A stretch of 64,000 bases of DNA, taken from contig CM073887.1 of assembly GCA_037176705.1 (NCBI GenBank), positions 89,166,348 to 89,230,347 of the forward strand, given 5' to 3'. The stretch comes from Molossus alvarezi (lineage: Eukaryota > Chordata > Mammalia > Chiroptera > Molossidae). A model generated the notes under the pieces. The model had not been told where the DNA came from, searched no databases, and saw only the letters and a program-made list of their open reading frames with translations. A program made the translations under genes and the position numbers. Below, piece after piece: positions 54,701 through 64,000 of this stretch (position 1 is its first letter; each line of letters begins with the position of its first letter).

Positions 54701-57700
54701 CTGCTGGCCCAGGGAAACATCAGCACTGCTCGCCCACGAGTGGCCTCTGAGGCCACCCCACTTGGCTGGGCTCCTGGGCCCTGACTCACCTCCGGCCTCA
54801 ACTCTCATGGCTGAATAAGGGAAGCCCTGGTGGTATTGGGGCTGGGGCGGGGGTGGGGAGGATGGGGGAGGTTCCCAGAGGCAATGATGTCAGGGCAGGG
54901 TGGTGGGGTGGGGGCAGGGTGGAGGGCCCCCTTCCTTCCTTCCTTCCCTGGTCATTTGTTCCAAGCCAGGCATGGATGGAGCCCAGGATCCACTAACCTG
55001 TTCCACTCTGGGCATTTCAGTCCCCAAATGCTACTTGGCCACGGAGCACGTTCTCTACTACCATCATTCCCGTTCCAGCTCTGCACTTGGGAACCGCTGT
55101 CTTCCAGCACATGATTTCACCTCAGAGCCCTCGGTTTCCTCAACTCCAAAATGGGAACTTATGCTCTGGGGATTGAGTGCATACTGTGGATGACATATAC
55201 TAAGTCTGCTTGGTCAGGGTAAAAACCTGGGGTCCAGCCCTGGCCGGTATGGCTCAGCGGTTAGAGCGTCGGCCTGCGGTCCAGAGAGACCCGGGTTCGG
55301 TTCCCACTAAGGGCACGTACCTCGGTTGCAGTTTGTCCCCGGCCCTGGTTGGGTCGTGCGGGTGGCAGCCACTCGATGTGTCCCTTTCACGTCGATGTTT
55401 CTCTCTCTCTCTCTTCCTCTCTCTACCTCCCGCTCTGTCTGAACAAAATATGGAAAAATGTCCTCGGGTGAGGATAAAAAAACAAACAAACAAAAAACCT
55501 TGGGTCCAGTCCTCAGACCTCCTATCCTCAATGATCACAGATGCAGATTCTGAGGGATCAGTACACAGGGGCCACATTGACCGTCTGGGCCAGCACCTCT
55601 TCTCCTGGGCACCTTCTCACCTGCAAGGCTCCTGACTCTGCCCTCTATCCTGCCAGGACCTATGCTATGCTTGGCCCCAAGGACACCCCAACATGGGCTC
55701 TACCCAGACCAGCTTCCCTACCAGGCCTCTTGTGTACAGAGGGCTTTTATCCTCCACAGACTTCTGCATAGTATGAAACGTGTAGTAAAGGCCCAGCTTC
55801 CCTGTTGTGCTTATTTTGTCTGGAACTCAAAACCAGGTGTCCAACAACTCAAGCTTATCCTCACTTTCTGGCCACGTTCTGTAGATCCAGGGTTTTCCTG
55901 GCATCAGCTCCAACCCTGGGGCTTCTGTTGCACATTATGTGTGGTACAAGGTGCTTTTGCACAGCCCACCCTTTGGCTGTCATTTTGCTTAAAGATGGCA
56001 GATGGAGTCACCTACCTAGCCTGAAGTAAAGGCCTGGAGATGCAGGTTGACACATGAATAAACCCTTCACTCTGATCTGATGCCTTGAGCTATCCTTATG
56101 GCTCTGGGGACTTTGTGCCCTCTGATCTTCAGACTCCAGATGTACTTCTGTTCTGGGCAAAACTTCAGGGAAGTATAAGCCAGATAGCTGCACGAGGTGT
56201 CCTAGGTTTATCCCAGAGGAGCACCAGTGGGTGGAGGCCACAGTGAAAGCTGTGAGTTGGGGCAGTCACTAGGCAGCCTGGCTGAGAGGGCTGGAGCCAG
56301 ATGCCAGTCGTGGTGGTGTTGCCCTCGGGCAGCAGAGGTTGGTGCCACTCTCGGAGTCTGTGGGGTGGGGGGGGTAGTTTTCAGGGGACCAAGGAATGGG
56401 CAGAGGTGAGGAAGTGCAGAGTGGGTGTGGACTACAGGTCTGCTGGGTTGGGAGAGGTAGGGTTAAGCTGCTGGCGTAGTGGTAAGACCTCAAGAAAACC
56501 CAGGAGGTGGATAGGAAGAAGAAACCCCAGGAGGCTTTTGGGGTGGAGTGGGGACATTATTACCCTTTGGTCTAACTACCCTCACTTCATACCCACCAGC
56601 CCTTCCAAACTCCATGCACCCTGCTGGCCTGCCTTCCCAGGGGGCTACTGAGTGGCAGGACTGGGCCCCAGGCCAGTTGCCTCTGGCCTGTCTACCCTGC
56701 TTATGGCAGGTTTATGATGTTTTTCTCCCTCCTGAGTGGTGTTTGGCTTTTGGTTTCTATGGTGAAGCAGGAATTTCCTAATGGCCTGTTTCCAATCTGG
56801 GCTGGGCAGACTTGGTGATGACTCTGCCGGCATCAGCAGGAGGGAGGTTCACCCCATAGAGCCTTCATTCCACCTCCCCCAGAGCTCTTGGATGCCTGAC
56901 CCCCAGGCCTGGCCAGAGGCTGAAGACAGAAGAGAGATGAGTTGATGAACTCCTAGCTGATGGATGTGTGAGGCCTGGCTCACTCTGTCATGAGGTGGCC
57001 CTCTTTTTGCTGAGCTTTTTCACTCTGTCATGAGGTGGCCCAGAAGCGTGGGGAAGCTGCAGCTCCTTCTCTAGGAACCAGACCAGAGAGGGATGGAGAA
57101 GCTGGTAGGAAAGGGACACATAGCCCATCCCAGGTGGGTGTCAAATCTAGAGCAGAGTCTCCTTGCCACAATGGCCACCATTCTGGTGCAGGGAAAAGCA
57201 TTGGGTAATGTCCTTCTCTGTACAGGAAGCCAGGCCTGGTCCTGGGTGGCTCTGGCCCAGAACCCAGCCCCTCTTGGTTTTAGTTTCCAGACATAGTAGG
57301 AAGATATATCTGACCATCCTAATTCCTACCACAGGCCTGAAGGCAGGAGCTGGCTCAATGCCCCAGAAGATAACAAGGCTCAGGCACACAGGATCCACAT
57401 TGATCCCGAGACCCAGGTATGTAAATACACAGAGCAAGCCCAGGGAAGAGGAGCCAGGCCCAGTCCACAGGTTTAACTGCATTGGATGTCCTCACCAAGG
57501 TTCTCGGATGCCTAGGCCAGACCAAAGCAGAAGGCTTCTCTGGGCATGCCCATACCCCATCCCTTGCTCCCCCAGTGATGGTTACCCACCAGCCCTTCCA
57601 AACGCCATGCACCCTGCTGGCCTGCCTTCCTAGGGGGCTACTGAGTGGCAGGACTGGGCCCCAGGCCAGTTGCCTCTGGCCTATCTGCCCTGCTTATGGC

Positions 57701-60700
57701 AGGGGCCCTGTCTGTACTCTAGTCCTGGCTTCTGGGACTAAGGTGTCTGTAGCGGGGAAGAACCGGGCCAGTCCTTGGCTCAGGGCTACCACCCACCCAG
57801 CTGGGTTTCACTCTCATGCCCAGTGATGCCAGTCCAGGAGGAAGTCACCAGGCTTGGGAGCAGAGTAGGGGACATTCTCGGGTTGTGGAGTGACCTGAGG
57901 CAATGGGACACTCTTGTATTTTATCCTAGCCTTGGGTACCCAGCCGGCTGGAGCCAACCTTGGGCCATAGGGCTGACCTTAGAATGTAAGGCCCTTCCTT
58001 GCTCTATGCAAGGCTGAAATTTTCTCCTGCTATCCTGTGAATGCATCTAGCAGACCTCATGCTGAAGGCCTACTTGCTCAGTCACCTCTTCGTATACGAC
58101 AAGAGTTCCATCCATGGTGCTATCCTCAAGGAGTGTGGGGGCCAGGCTGCTCTACAGACTCTCTTTGCCATTTGGCAAGACTAAGGTATCCAGAGTCAGC
58201 TCAACATCTCTGTGCCACATAGGTTGGGCAAGGTGGAGACTGGACTGGTGTGTGATAGAGCCAGAACCATGAACCCCAGCACCTGGGGCCATAGCCTCCT
58301 GGGCCTGCTTGTGTCCACTCTTGCCGTGGAGGCTTCGCTGTATCAGAGGAAGGGATCTGCTGTGGCCTCTTCCTCACTATCCATCCCAATCCCCATCTGC
58401 TCTGACATTTGTTCCCTACCTTGCCTTTGCTGGCATCCCTGAGGCCAGAGGCTTATCACATACCAGGGAATGCTTGTTCTGAAATGGATGAGACACTTGG
58501 CAGTTCTGGGAGGGCAGAAGCCAAGAGTCTAAGGAGCCCACATGGCTTTGTCAAAGGATCAGAAAGTAGGGGGTATCCAAGCTGAGACCTGAAGGTGAAA
58601 GAATAGGGCAGGGGAAATCATGGGAAGAGGAAGTATGCGGGAAGCATATACAAAAGCCCAAAGGTGTGTCTGTACACCATAGGCTCAGGAAAGAAAGGTC
58701 CCAGGAGGTGGGAGGGAAGAGGTGAAGTGTGAGGTGATGGGGCAGGGCAAAAAGGGGGTTCTTGGTTTCCTCTGTCTAGGACCTCAGCTCTTCTTGTAGA
58801 GACTCATGGCCACACCTGTGTCTCAGAAGCTTGCTCAGGTAGTCCCATGAACCCAAGACCCATGTGGGTGGGTGGGTGGGGGGGCTGAGTGGGGGGGGCA
58901 CATAGACAAATCAGCCACACTTCACATGGGCCAGGCAGAAGGGAACAGCATAGCACAGGCCCCCAGCTCGTGTGAGGCTCATGCGTGAGGCTCATGCCAG
59001 GATGGATAGGACAAAGAGGCCTGACTTGCTCTTTCTGGTCTCAAGGAGAGGCTCAGGGCCAGTGGGCCTTGGAGGGAAGGGGTTGCTGAGGGCTGTAGAG
59101 CAACTCCCCCACCCCCACACTTTCCCTCAGTGACCTCTTCTAGGACCAGGCTGCTGAGGCTGGAAGTGAAGGCATTCTCCACAAGCAACATGGCAGCCCC
59201 TCAGCTGCTGCATGCCTTTTGTACTTAAAAGGCCATGAGCTCCATGGGTGGTGAAAGAAACACACACACACACACACACACACACACCCGGGCCCTGCAG
59301 GGCTACATCCTCAGTAACACAGACACAGGGCCCATTGTCCCACACTGTTCCCAGCCTCTGCCCACAGCGGGGAGGAGGGTAGGCCCAGCTGGAGCTGTCA
59401 GAGGAGGAGAAAACCATAGTTCGCCCTAAGACCTACACTAGATATCCTCGCACGCACCCCCAACGTGGGATGCAACGGGCCAGCAGGAGCTTCAGGCCCA
59501 CCTTCCATGCAGGGTTATAGGACACTCTCCTCTCAGGCCTTACATAGGAACACAGGATGCACTTGCACAGCCCAGAGTGGAAGATGGATGATGATAAGGA
59601 ATGGTTTCCTGGAGAGGGTGGCTGAGAACCAGGTGCTGGGTTAAGGCAAGCCAGGTGGAGCAGGCAGCCCTTGCACACTCAGCCTGTTCTCTCCAGGCTA
59701 GCAGAGAGCTAGAGTTTGGCTTCTGGAAGGTGCCATCTGCTCATCTGTACTTAGCACCCACCTCCATCCAAGCTGGGTGTCTCATATTCTGACCACAGTC
59801 ATGTGGGAGCTGATGAGCAAGGAGACAGTTACCCCCATTCTGCTCACTAACTCAACTAAGGTTTCAACAACCAAATTAGCAGCTGGCAGGTATTCAGAGA
59901 GCAAGCACGTGGTACCAGGTGCACCACCACACAGAGGGGAAATCCAGGAATAGGGCTCAGGAATGCCCATGGCAGCTATTTATCCAGTGAGCGTTTGCTG
60001 TGTGGCAGGCACTATGCTAAGTGCTTTATAAGCAGCTGTCTCATTTTATCGCCACAAGAAACTTATGATAGAGAGATCATCACATGCTCCATTCCACAGA
60101 TGAAGAAATAGAGGTTCAAAGGTGAAGTGACTTGCTCAGTTAATGAGCGATAGAGCTAGGACTCAAATCAAGACCAAGGTCACCATGTGTGCCCTAACCA
60201 CTGAGTTCAGATCTAGAGAGGCTGGTGCATGGGTGACAGTGGGAGGAGCCATGGCTCTGATGACCCTGCAATAGACTCACACCCTGTTGAGTGGGGGTAA
60301 GTGAGGGCCTCCTTCCTCCAGGTCCCTCTGACTTCCCCTTCCTGTAGAACCCTCCTCTGTACTGGGCCTAGCCCTGCACCCATGGCCCATGGTCCATCTG
60401 GTCCCCATTAGAGGCCAGACCAGCCTTGCCTGCCTGCTTGTCCCAAAGACACACATATAGGAGAGTGCTCAGGTTTCTCAGGGGCTCTTATTGGGCCCAA
60501 TGGAGATGAGGGTTTTCTTGCTGCTGTTGCCTCCTTGATGGGGACCGACCTGGGCAGTGAGAGACCCTTTCCATTGTTGGGGTGGTGGATGTGGTGGTAT
60601 CACCCCCATTCAGCTGCTGGTCCACCCATTCATTACCCAAGCTCCCACCCAGCTCAGAGCCTACAGAAAACAGGAGCAGTCAGGCAAAACCCTGCAGACT

Positions 60701-63367
60701 TGACTGTGCCCCAGTGCCGGAGGCAGCCTGAGTCCAAGCCAGGCTCATTCCCCCTAGGTTAGGTGTCCTTTCTAGTGTCCCTGTCCCCACTGTAGAGCAA
60801 AAAGGATATTTATACGTCACCTTCCAGGCTGAGGCTGAAACCATCATCCAGTCCCGGATGATTGTGCCCCACCCCACAGTCAGGCTGCTCTGGCCACCAA
60901 CCTCATTCCAGCCATGAAAGCCACCATAGTCATCCTCAGGGTGACCAGCACTGGCTCCCCGGGTATGTGTGACTAGGTTATGTAAGTGGATTGGCTGCTG
61001 TGTGTTGTCTTCATGCTCACGCACTTGTGAGAGGGTGTATGCTTGTGTTCACATTGCTGTGGGCATGTATGCCTGCAGCGGGAGCAGCACGGCCCTGGAC
61101 TCTGCAGAAACAGAGATCCACATCTACAGCCACAGAGACACTCCTCTTCTCACAGGCTGAGGAGGTATGTTCAGGGCACTCCTCCCCAAATGTTTCGGCC
61201 ATGGGCATCAGACTGGCCTTGGGGTAGTGGGCTGGGGAGCCTTGAATCCTGGCCCTGCCTCTGCCCTTCATCTGCTATGCCTACAGAGGCCACCGTTTTG
61301 GCCTGGGAAGCAGGAAATGGGGGCAGAGGTACAAGCCAAGAGGAGGCTGAGCTCACAGTGGCACACTTGATCCTCAGCCTGCCCGCACCAAAGACCCTTG
61401 GGCACATAATGATTGGTGATCCTTTTGGGCTGCAGACTATCGTTCCTTTTGTTTGTTTGTTTCTAGCCGTGGGCCCATCCAGTACCCAGGACAGTTCTGG
61501 CAGGTAGGAAGGTTTGGCACCAGGACCACCTCTACAAGGAAGCCACAAACTCTGTTCCAGCCACTCTGGCCTTTAAAAGCTTCTTGGGCCCTGGCCAGTT
61601 TGGCTCAGCAGTTGAGCATCGGCCTGTGGACCAGAGAGTCCCGGGTTTGGTTCCTGCTAGAGGCACGTACCACCAAAAAAAAAAAGTTTCTTGGGATGCC
61701 CCTGCCCCAATACCATCCCTCACGGGCACTGGTGGTCAGAACCAACACAGGGCTCATGAGCCAAGTCTGAGTCTCAGGCCCTCAGGTTTTTGTGTCTGAC
61801 TTTCCACACAAATTTATTTCAGGGTAGGTGGTGCTGAACCAGGCCCAAGGCTCAGCCTTTCCCTGCAGACCCCCTCCCTGGCTGGGCACCATTGCCCAAA
61901 GATGCCAGAGCAGGGGTAGCCAGCCAGCATTCAAGAAGGCCTAGCATAGCAGAGTAGGTGTACTAGGAATGGCCAGAGGCCCTACCCCATAGGGTCTCCC
62001 AGTACCTCAGGTCTCTCTCTCTCTCATAGGATGGCAGTCCAACGATCAGCAGGCGGCCCTCAGCCACGGGGATTGGTCCAGAAGATGGCAGGCCCAGCCT
62101 GGGATCTCCTTATGGGCAATCACCTCGCCTCCCAGTCCCTCACAATGGCAGCAGCAGTGAGGCCGCCTTACTGGCCCAGATGAGCACCCTGCATGTGTCT
62201 CCACCCCACAGGTAGTACCAGACATGTGGTTTTTGCAGCCACAGCTAAATCCCATCTTAAGCCCTGGTCCCTCAAATCTCACCAGGCTCCATTATGACCT
62301 TGATACTTGATTTTTGGGTCCCTTGCATTCTGACCCATGAAATTTTCACCAGTCCTCTGAGCAGACAGAGTAAAGGTTAGCACTGCAACGCTGTCCTTTC
62401 GTGCCTCTCTCACCCAGCACTGACCCAGCCAGAGGCCTCTCGCGGAGCCGCGACTGTGGAGTCCACGCGGGATCCGAGGTGTACCGGATGCTGCGGGAGC
62501 CGGCCGAGCCCCCGGCCCCCGCGGAGCCCAAGCAGTCAGGTTCCTTCCGCTACTTGCAGGGCATGCTGGAGGCCGGAGAGGGCGGTAAGACGCCGACCCC
62601 CTTTCCTAATTGCCTTCCCGCTCCTTGAGGGTTCCAGGACCGCCCCACCACCACCTCCAACCCCCAGCGGCGCCTTCGCGACCACGCCTCCTGCTCCCAG
62701 CCATCCGCCCCTTCCTCGTCTCCTTGGCGTGGCCCCACGCCCCTCGCTGGGCCCCCCTGGCACGGCCCCTTGCCCCAAGCTCAACAAACCCACCCCCAGT
62801 CTGTGTGCCGGGGTTCCCCAAAACCTGGCTCAGCCCCACACCCCATACAAATGAAGTTTTTTTCCTTTTTTGACCTCTGCCGGTCCGCACCTTGTTCATG
62901 CCACCTGCGCTCCGGCTTTCAGGGGAGCGGCCCGGGCCTGGCAGTCCCCGGAACCTGAAGCCCACGGCCGGTAAGCTGGGAGCCCCGTTGAGTGGCCTGC
63001 AGGGGCTGCCCGAGTGCACACGCTGCGGCCATGGCATCGTGTGAGTATCCGCCCCTACCTTCCCCTCTGCAACCCCAGTTCCCCCTGACACGCCCGACGC
63101 CCTGGACTGGGCGTGCTCGCGAATCTGTCGCCCAACGCTGTCCTCTGCCGGTCTCCGATCAGGGGTACCATCGTCAAGGCGCGGGACAAGCTGTACCACC
63201 CCGAGTGCTTCATGTGCAGCGACTGCGGCCTGAACCTCAAGCAGCGCGGTTACTTCTTTCTGGATGAGCGGCTGTACTGTGAGAACCATGCCAAGGAGCG
63301 CGTCAAGCCGCCAGAGGGCTATGACGTGGTGGCAGTGTACCCCAATGCCAAGGTGGAACTCTTCTGA
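48609..63367 (+). CDS. PDLIM4: PDZ and LIM domain protein 4 (RIL), seven coding exons
   Basis: Coding exons: 48,609-48,701; 53,258-53,409; 57,335-57,416; 62,030-62,211; 62,418-62,584; 62,923-63,040; 63,163-63,367 (stop TGA). All introns are GT-AG and the phases join to 332 residues; human is about 330. The protein is a cytoskeletal adaptor: its PDZ binds alpha-actinin, it associates with actin fibres, and it is reported to promote Src dephosphorylation through a PTP partner (established knowledge). The PDZ spans residues 1-82, with the peptide-binding loop in [11 protein letters not shown] and [20 protein letters not shown]. The linker ends in [14 protein letters not shown], the conserved block before the LIM domain. 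The LIM domain has [14 protein letters not shown] and YCENH zinc ligands (CX2C-X17-HX2C-X2-CX2C-X17-CX2H). The start has G at -3. The C-terminus reads NAKVELF. Every exon reads through without damage. Confidence 0.96.
50007..50050. repeat. (GT)n microsatellite
   Basis: Interrupted at GTGCGTTTGCGTG, then pure GT units. Confidence 0.95.
50830..50940 (-). mobile_element. MIR-like relic, minus strand
   Basis: TAGTCCTCATAGCAACCCTT followed by GATGGGGACACTGAGGCTCA fits the antisense MIR core. Confidence 0.75.
51205..51420 (+). mobile_element. L2-like relic, plus strand
   Basis: GCTTAGAACCTTTCATGGTT, CCTACAAAGCCCTCAGGTCT and GGCTTCATCTCTTCCACTCC follow the order of an L2 3' part. Confidence 0.7.
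51426..51445. repeat. C homopolymer of 20 bases
   Basis: Twenty consecutive C, preceded by CCCCT. Long C runs are rare and prone to sequencing error, so the length is uncertain. Confidence 0.9.
51461..51630 (+). mobile_element. MIR-like relic, plus strand
   Basis: TACAGTAGTTACGAGCACAG, then GAACCAGTTGGCTGGGATTG, TCTGGACCTCAGTTATCTC and AAAATGGGCTTGCCTTCAGG are in MIR order. Confidence 0.8.
51843..51950 (+). mobile_element. MIR-like 3' relic, plus strand
   Basis: TTTGTCTGTAAATACGGATG, then GGTGCTTGAGAAGTTGCC and GGTAAAGCACTGAGCCC are the 3' MIR order. Confidence 0.6.
53805..53925 (-). mobile_element. MIR-like relic, minus strand
   Basis: GATAAGACAACTGAAGCTCA, then AAAGTCACACAGCGAGGGAG and TTTGACCTCAGGTCTTTC fit the antisense MIR order. 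Confidence 0.75.
55237..55491 (+). mobile_element. Ves-type SINE in PDLIM4 intron 2
   Basis: Near-consensus full copy. Flanks AAAACCTGGGGTCCAG (about 55,221-55,236) and AAAACCTTGGGTCCAG (about 55,494-55,509) show the target duplication. It lies in the same orientation as the host gene. Confidence 0.96.
56591..56710. repeat. 120-bp duplicated segment, copy A (intron 2)
   Basis: Starts ACCCACCAGCCCTTCCAAAC and ends CCTGCTTATGGCAGG. It differs from copy B (57,584-57,703) at four positions that I counted. Confidence 0.95.
56981..57040. repeat. 20-bp direct repeat pair, 40-bp period
   Basis: CACTCTGTCATGAGGTGGCC is identical at 56,981-57,000 and 57,021-57,040. Confidence 0.95.
57584..57703. repeat. 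120-bp duplicated segment, copy B (intron 3)
   Basis: Same orientation as copy A, 993 bases downstream of it, on the other side of exon 3. Confidence 0.95.
58866..58900 (+). repeat. G-rich (GGGT)n tract, possible G-quadruplex
   Basis: GTGGGTGGGTGGGTGGGGGG then GAGTGGGGGGG: at least four G runs with short loops. Confidence 0.85.
59260..59288. repeat. (CA)n microsatellite
   Basis: About 14 CA units. Confidence 0.95.
59975..60210 (-). mobile_element. MIR-like SINE relic, minus strand (nearly full length)
   Basis: GTGTGGCAGGCACTATGCTA, AGTGCTTTATAAGCAGCTG, GATGAAGAAATAGAGGTTCA, TGACTTGCTCAGTTAATGAG and GTGTGCCCTAACCACTGAG follow the antisense MIR from end to end. Confidence 0.88.
61588..61684 (+). 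mobile_element. Short (head-only) Ves SINE in PDLIM4 intron 3
   Basis: Head CCCTGGCCAGTTTGGCTCAG to GAGGCACGTACCACC, followed straight by the A tail. Flanks AGCTTCTTGGG (61,578-61,588) and AGTTTCTTGGG (61,685-61,695). Confidence 0.95.
62212..62417 (+). other. PDLIM4: PDLIM4 intron 4
   Basis: 206 bases, GTAGTACCAG to CTCACCCAG. No repeat seen. Confidence 0.9.
62585..62922 (+). other. PDLIM4: PDLIM4 intron 5
   Basis: 338 bases, GTAAGACGCC to GGCTTTCAG; C-rich. Long open frames here on both strands are products of the GC-rich composition, not genes. Confidence 0.9.
63041..63162 (+). other. PDLIM4: PDLIM4 intron 6 (splits the LIM domain)
   Basis: 122 bases, GTGAGTATCC to CTCCGATCAG. It falls between the first CX2C pair and the histidine of the zinc site. 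Confidence 0.9.
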
Positions 63368-63495
63368 ACTGCTCCTGGAACACCCCCCACCCCCAAACCC
63401 TCACCCCCGCCGCCTCTGCTTCTTTTAATGCCCCTTGCGCGGCCCGTGTAAATATGTGTTTGCTCTGTCTAATAAACTCCCTCTGCTGGGTCTCG
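63368..63495 (+). terminator. PDLIM4: PDLIM4 3' UTR and poly(A) signal
   Basis: A short 3' UTR of about 120 bases. AATAAA is at 63,471-63,476, and a TG-rich stretch (TCTCGACCATGTCAGTGCC) follows about 20 bases later, so cleavage is likely near 63,490. A second, non-canonical upstream signal is not evident. Confidence 0.85.
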
Positions 63496-64000
63496 ACCAT
63501 GTCAGTGCCTTAGCCTGTCTCCTTCCAGTGCAGGCCACGGCTCCAGAGTGCTACCTCTGTTCAGATTCCAAGCATGTCCTGGGCACTGGGTGCAGTGGCG
63601 AGCAAGACAGGCACTGTGCTGTCCAAGGAGGCCACAGCTTGGCTGGAGACCAGACATGGATCACAAGTTCTATTCAAAGGGAGGCGAGTGAGGTCTGGGG
63701 TATTGTAAGGCGACCTCCGGGAAGTCAGAGGTGTCAGGTGAGAACTAAGGGATGAGGAGGAAAGGGCTGTACAGGGTGAGGAACTGTATGTGCAAAGGTG
63801 TGGCAGAGGTGAGCACAGACAGGAAATGCTTCATCTGGCCACCGGCATGAGCGCGGTGGGGTTGCCCTGAGGGGTGTATGACGGGGAGATCTCGGGACAG
63901 TGTGGGCAGTATCTGCCTCCCTGTATTCTCCGAATTCTCCCTTTCGGTGTTTCTCCCTTTCTCCCTTTTTTATTTCCCCTTCCTCTCTCACCACCAGGGG
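63496..64000. other. Downstream flank; no gene seen; possible old L2-like antisense piece
   Basis: GGGCACTGGGTGCAGTGGCG, AGGAGGAAAGGGCTGTACAG and GTATGTGCAAAGGTGTGGCA resemble the antisense of an old L2-type LINE end. Open frames are composition-driven. A CT-rich stretch ends the window (63,930-63,990). Confidence 0.45.

Larger units (their letters stand above)
53410..57334 (+). other. PDLIM4: PDLIM4 intron 2
   Basis: 3,925 bases, from GTACGCATAG to CTACCACAG. Contains a MIR relic, one young Ves SINE, a GGGT-rich stretch at 54,838-54,930 and one member of a 120-bp duplicated pair (56,591-56,710). Confidence 0.85.
57417..62029 (+). other. PDLIM4: PDLIM4 intron 3
   Basis: 4,613 bases, from GTATGTAAAT to CTCTCATAG. 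Contains duplication copy B, a CA repeat, a MIR relic and a short Ves SINE. The stretch 58,570-58,690 (CCAAGCTGAGACCTGAAGG, then CAAAAGCCCAAAGGTGTG) looks like an old antisense L2-type piece. Confidence 0.85.

Noticed and set aside
62606..63289. A 227-codon minus-strand frame over PDLIM4 exons 6-7
   Set aside because: It is the shadow of real coding exons in GC-rich sequence.
1..64000. Endogenous retrovirus or LTR element
   Set aside because: I saw no paired long terminal repeats and no gag, pol or env-like reading; all reverse-transcriptase sequence present is L1-type.

Overview
The window is mammalian nuclear DNA, and the interspersed repeats point to a bat. It holds at least 27 tRNA-derived SINEs of the Ves type, with heads like CCCTGGCCGGTTTGGCTCAG, an internal pol III A box and a B box (GGGTTCGGTTCCC), a CT-rich 3' part and an A tail. 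It also holds several LINE-1 (L1) copies and HAL1 ('half-L1') elements. Ves SINEs are known from yangochiropteran bats; I cannot name the family or species from this sequence. No bacterial or viral genes were seen.

Layout. Positions 1-43,400 are a repeat-dense region. An L1 3' end (1-248) appears to sit inside an old HAL1 that continues at 505-3,320. Ancient L2-like sequence follows (3,500-5,345), then several SINEs and a damaged L1 on the minus strand (9,917 to about 15,475). Old L1/HAL1 relics lie at 17,830-23,400, and a complete, apparently young HAL1 (19,983-22,201, minus) sits in them. Next come an old HAL1 fragment (25,400-26,830), an old minus-strand L1, and a full-length but inactivated plus-strand L1 (28,254-34,850) nested in a SINE tail inside it. 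A broken protein kinase gene of the sperm-motility-kinase/MARK type lies at 42,183-42,845 and runs into an inverted pair of L1 fragments (42,846-43,360). Positions 43,400-48,200 are repeat-poor and I see no gene there.

The one intact host gene is PDLIM4 (RIL). It lies on the plus strand with a CpG-island promoter around 48,230-48,790, seven coding exons between 48,609 and 63,367, and a poly(A) signal at 63,471. The conceptual protein is 332 residues: an N-terminal PDZ domain, a linker and a C-terminal LIM domain. Human PDLIM4 lies in the 5q31 cytokine/SLC22A region between P4HA2 and SLC22A4 (established knowledge); neither neighbour was recognised here.

The most notable signal is the complete HAL1. 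It has a 313-codon uninterrupted ORF1 and no ORF2, a CpG-rich 5' leader with ETS-like and YY1-like motifs at its first bases, a 3' UTR that shares blocks with the local L1s, a long A tail and a clear target-site duplication. This is what an ORF1-only retrotransposon driven in trans by L1 would look like. HAL1 as a class is already described. What deserves attention is the completeness of this copy, and the fact that an older copy in the same window keeps about 560 bases of leader that this one lacks.
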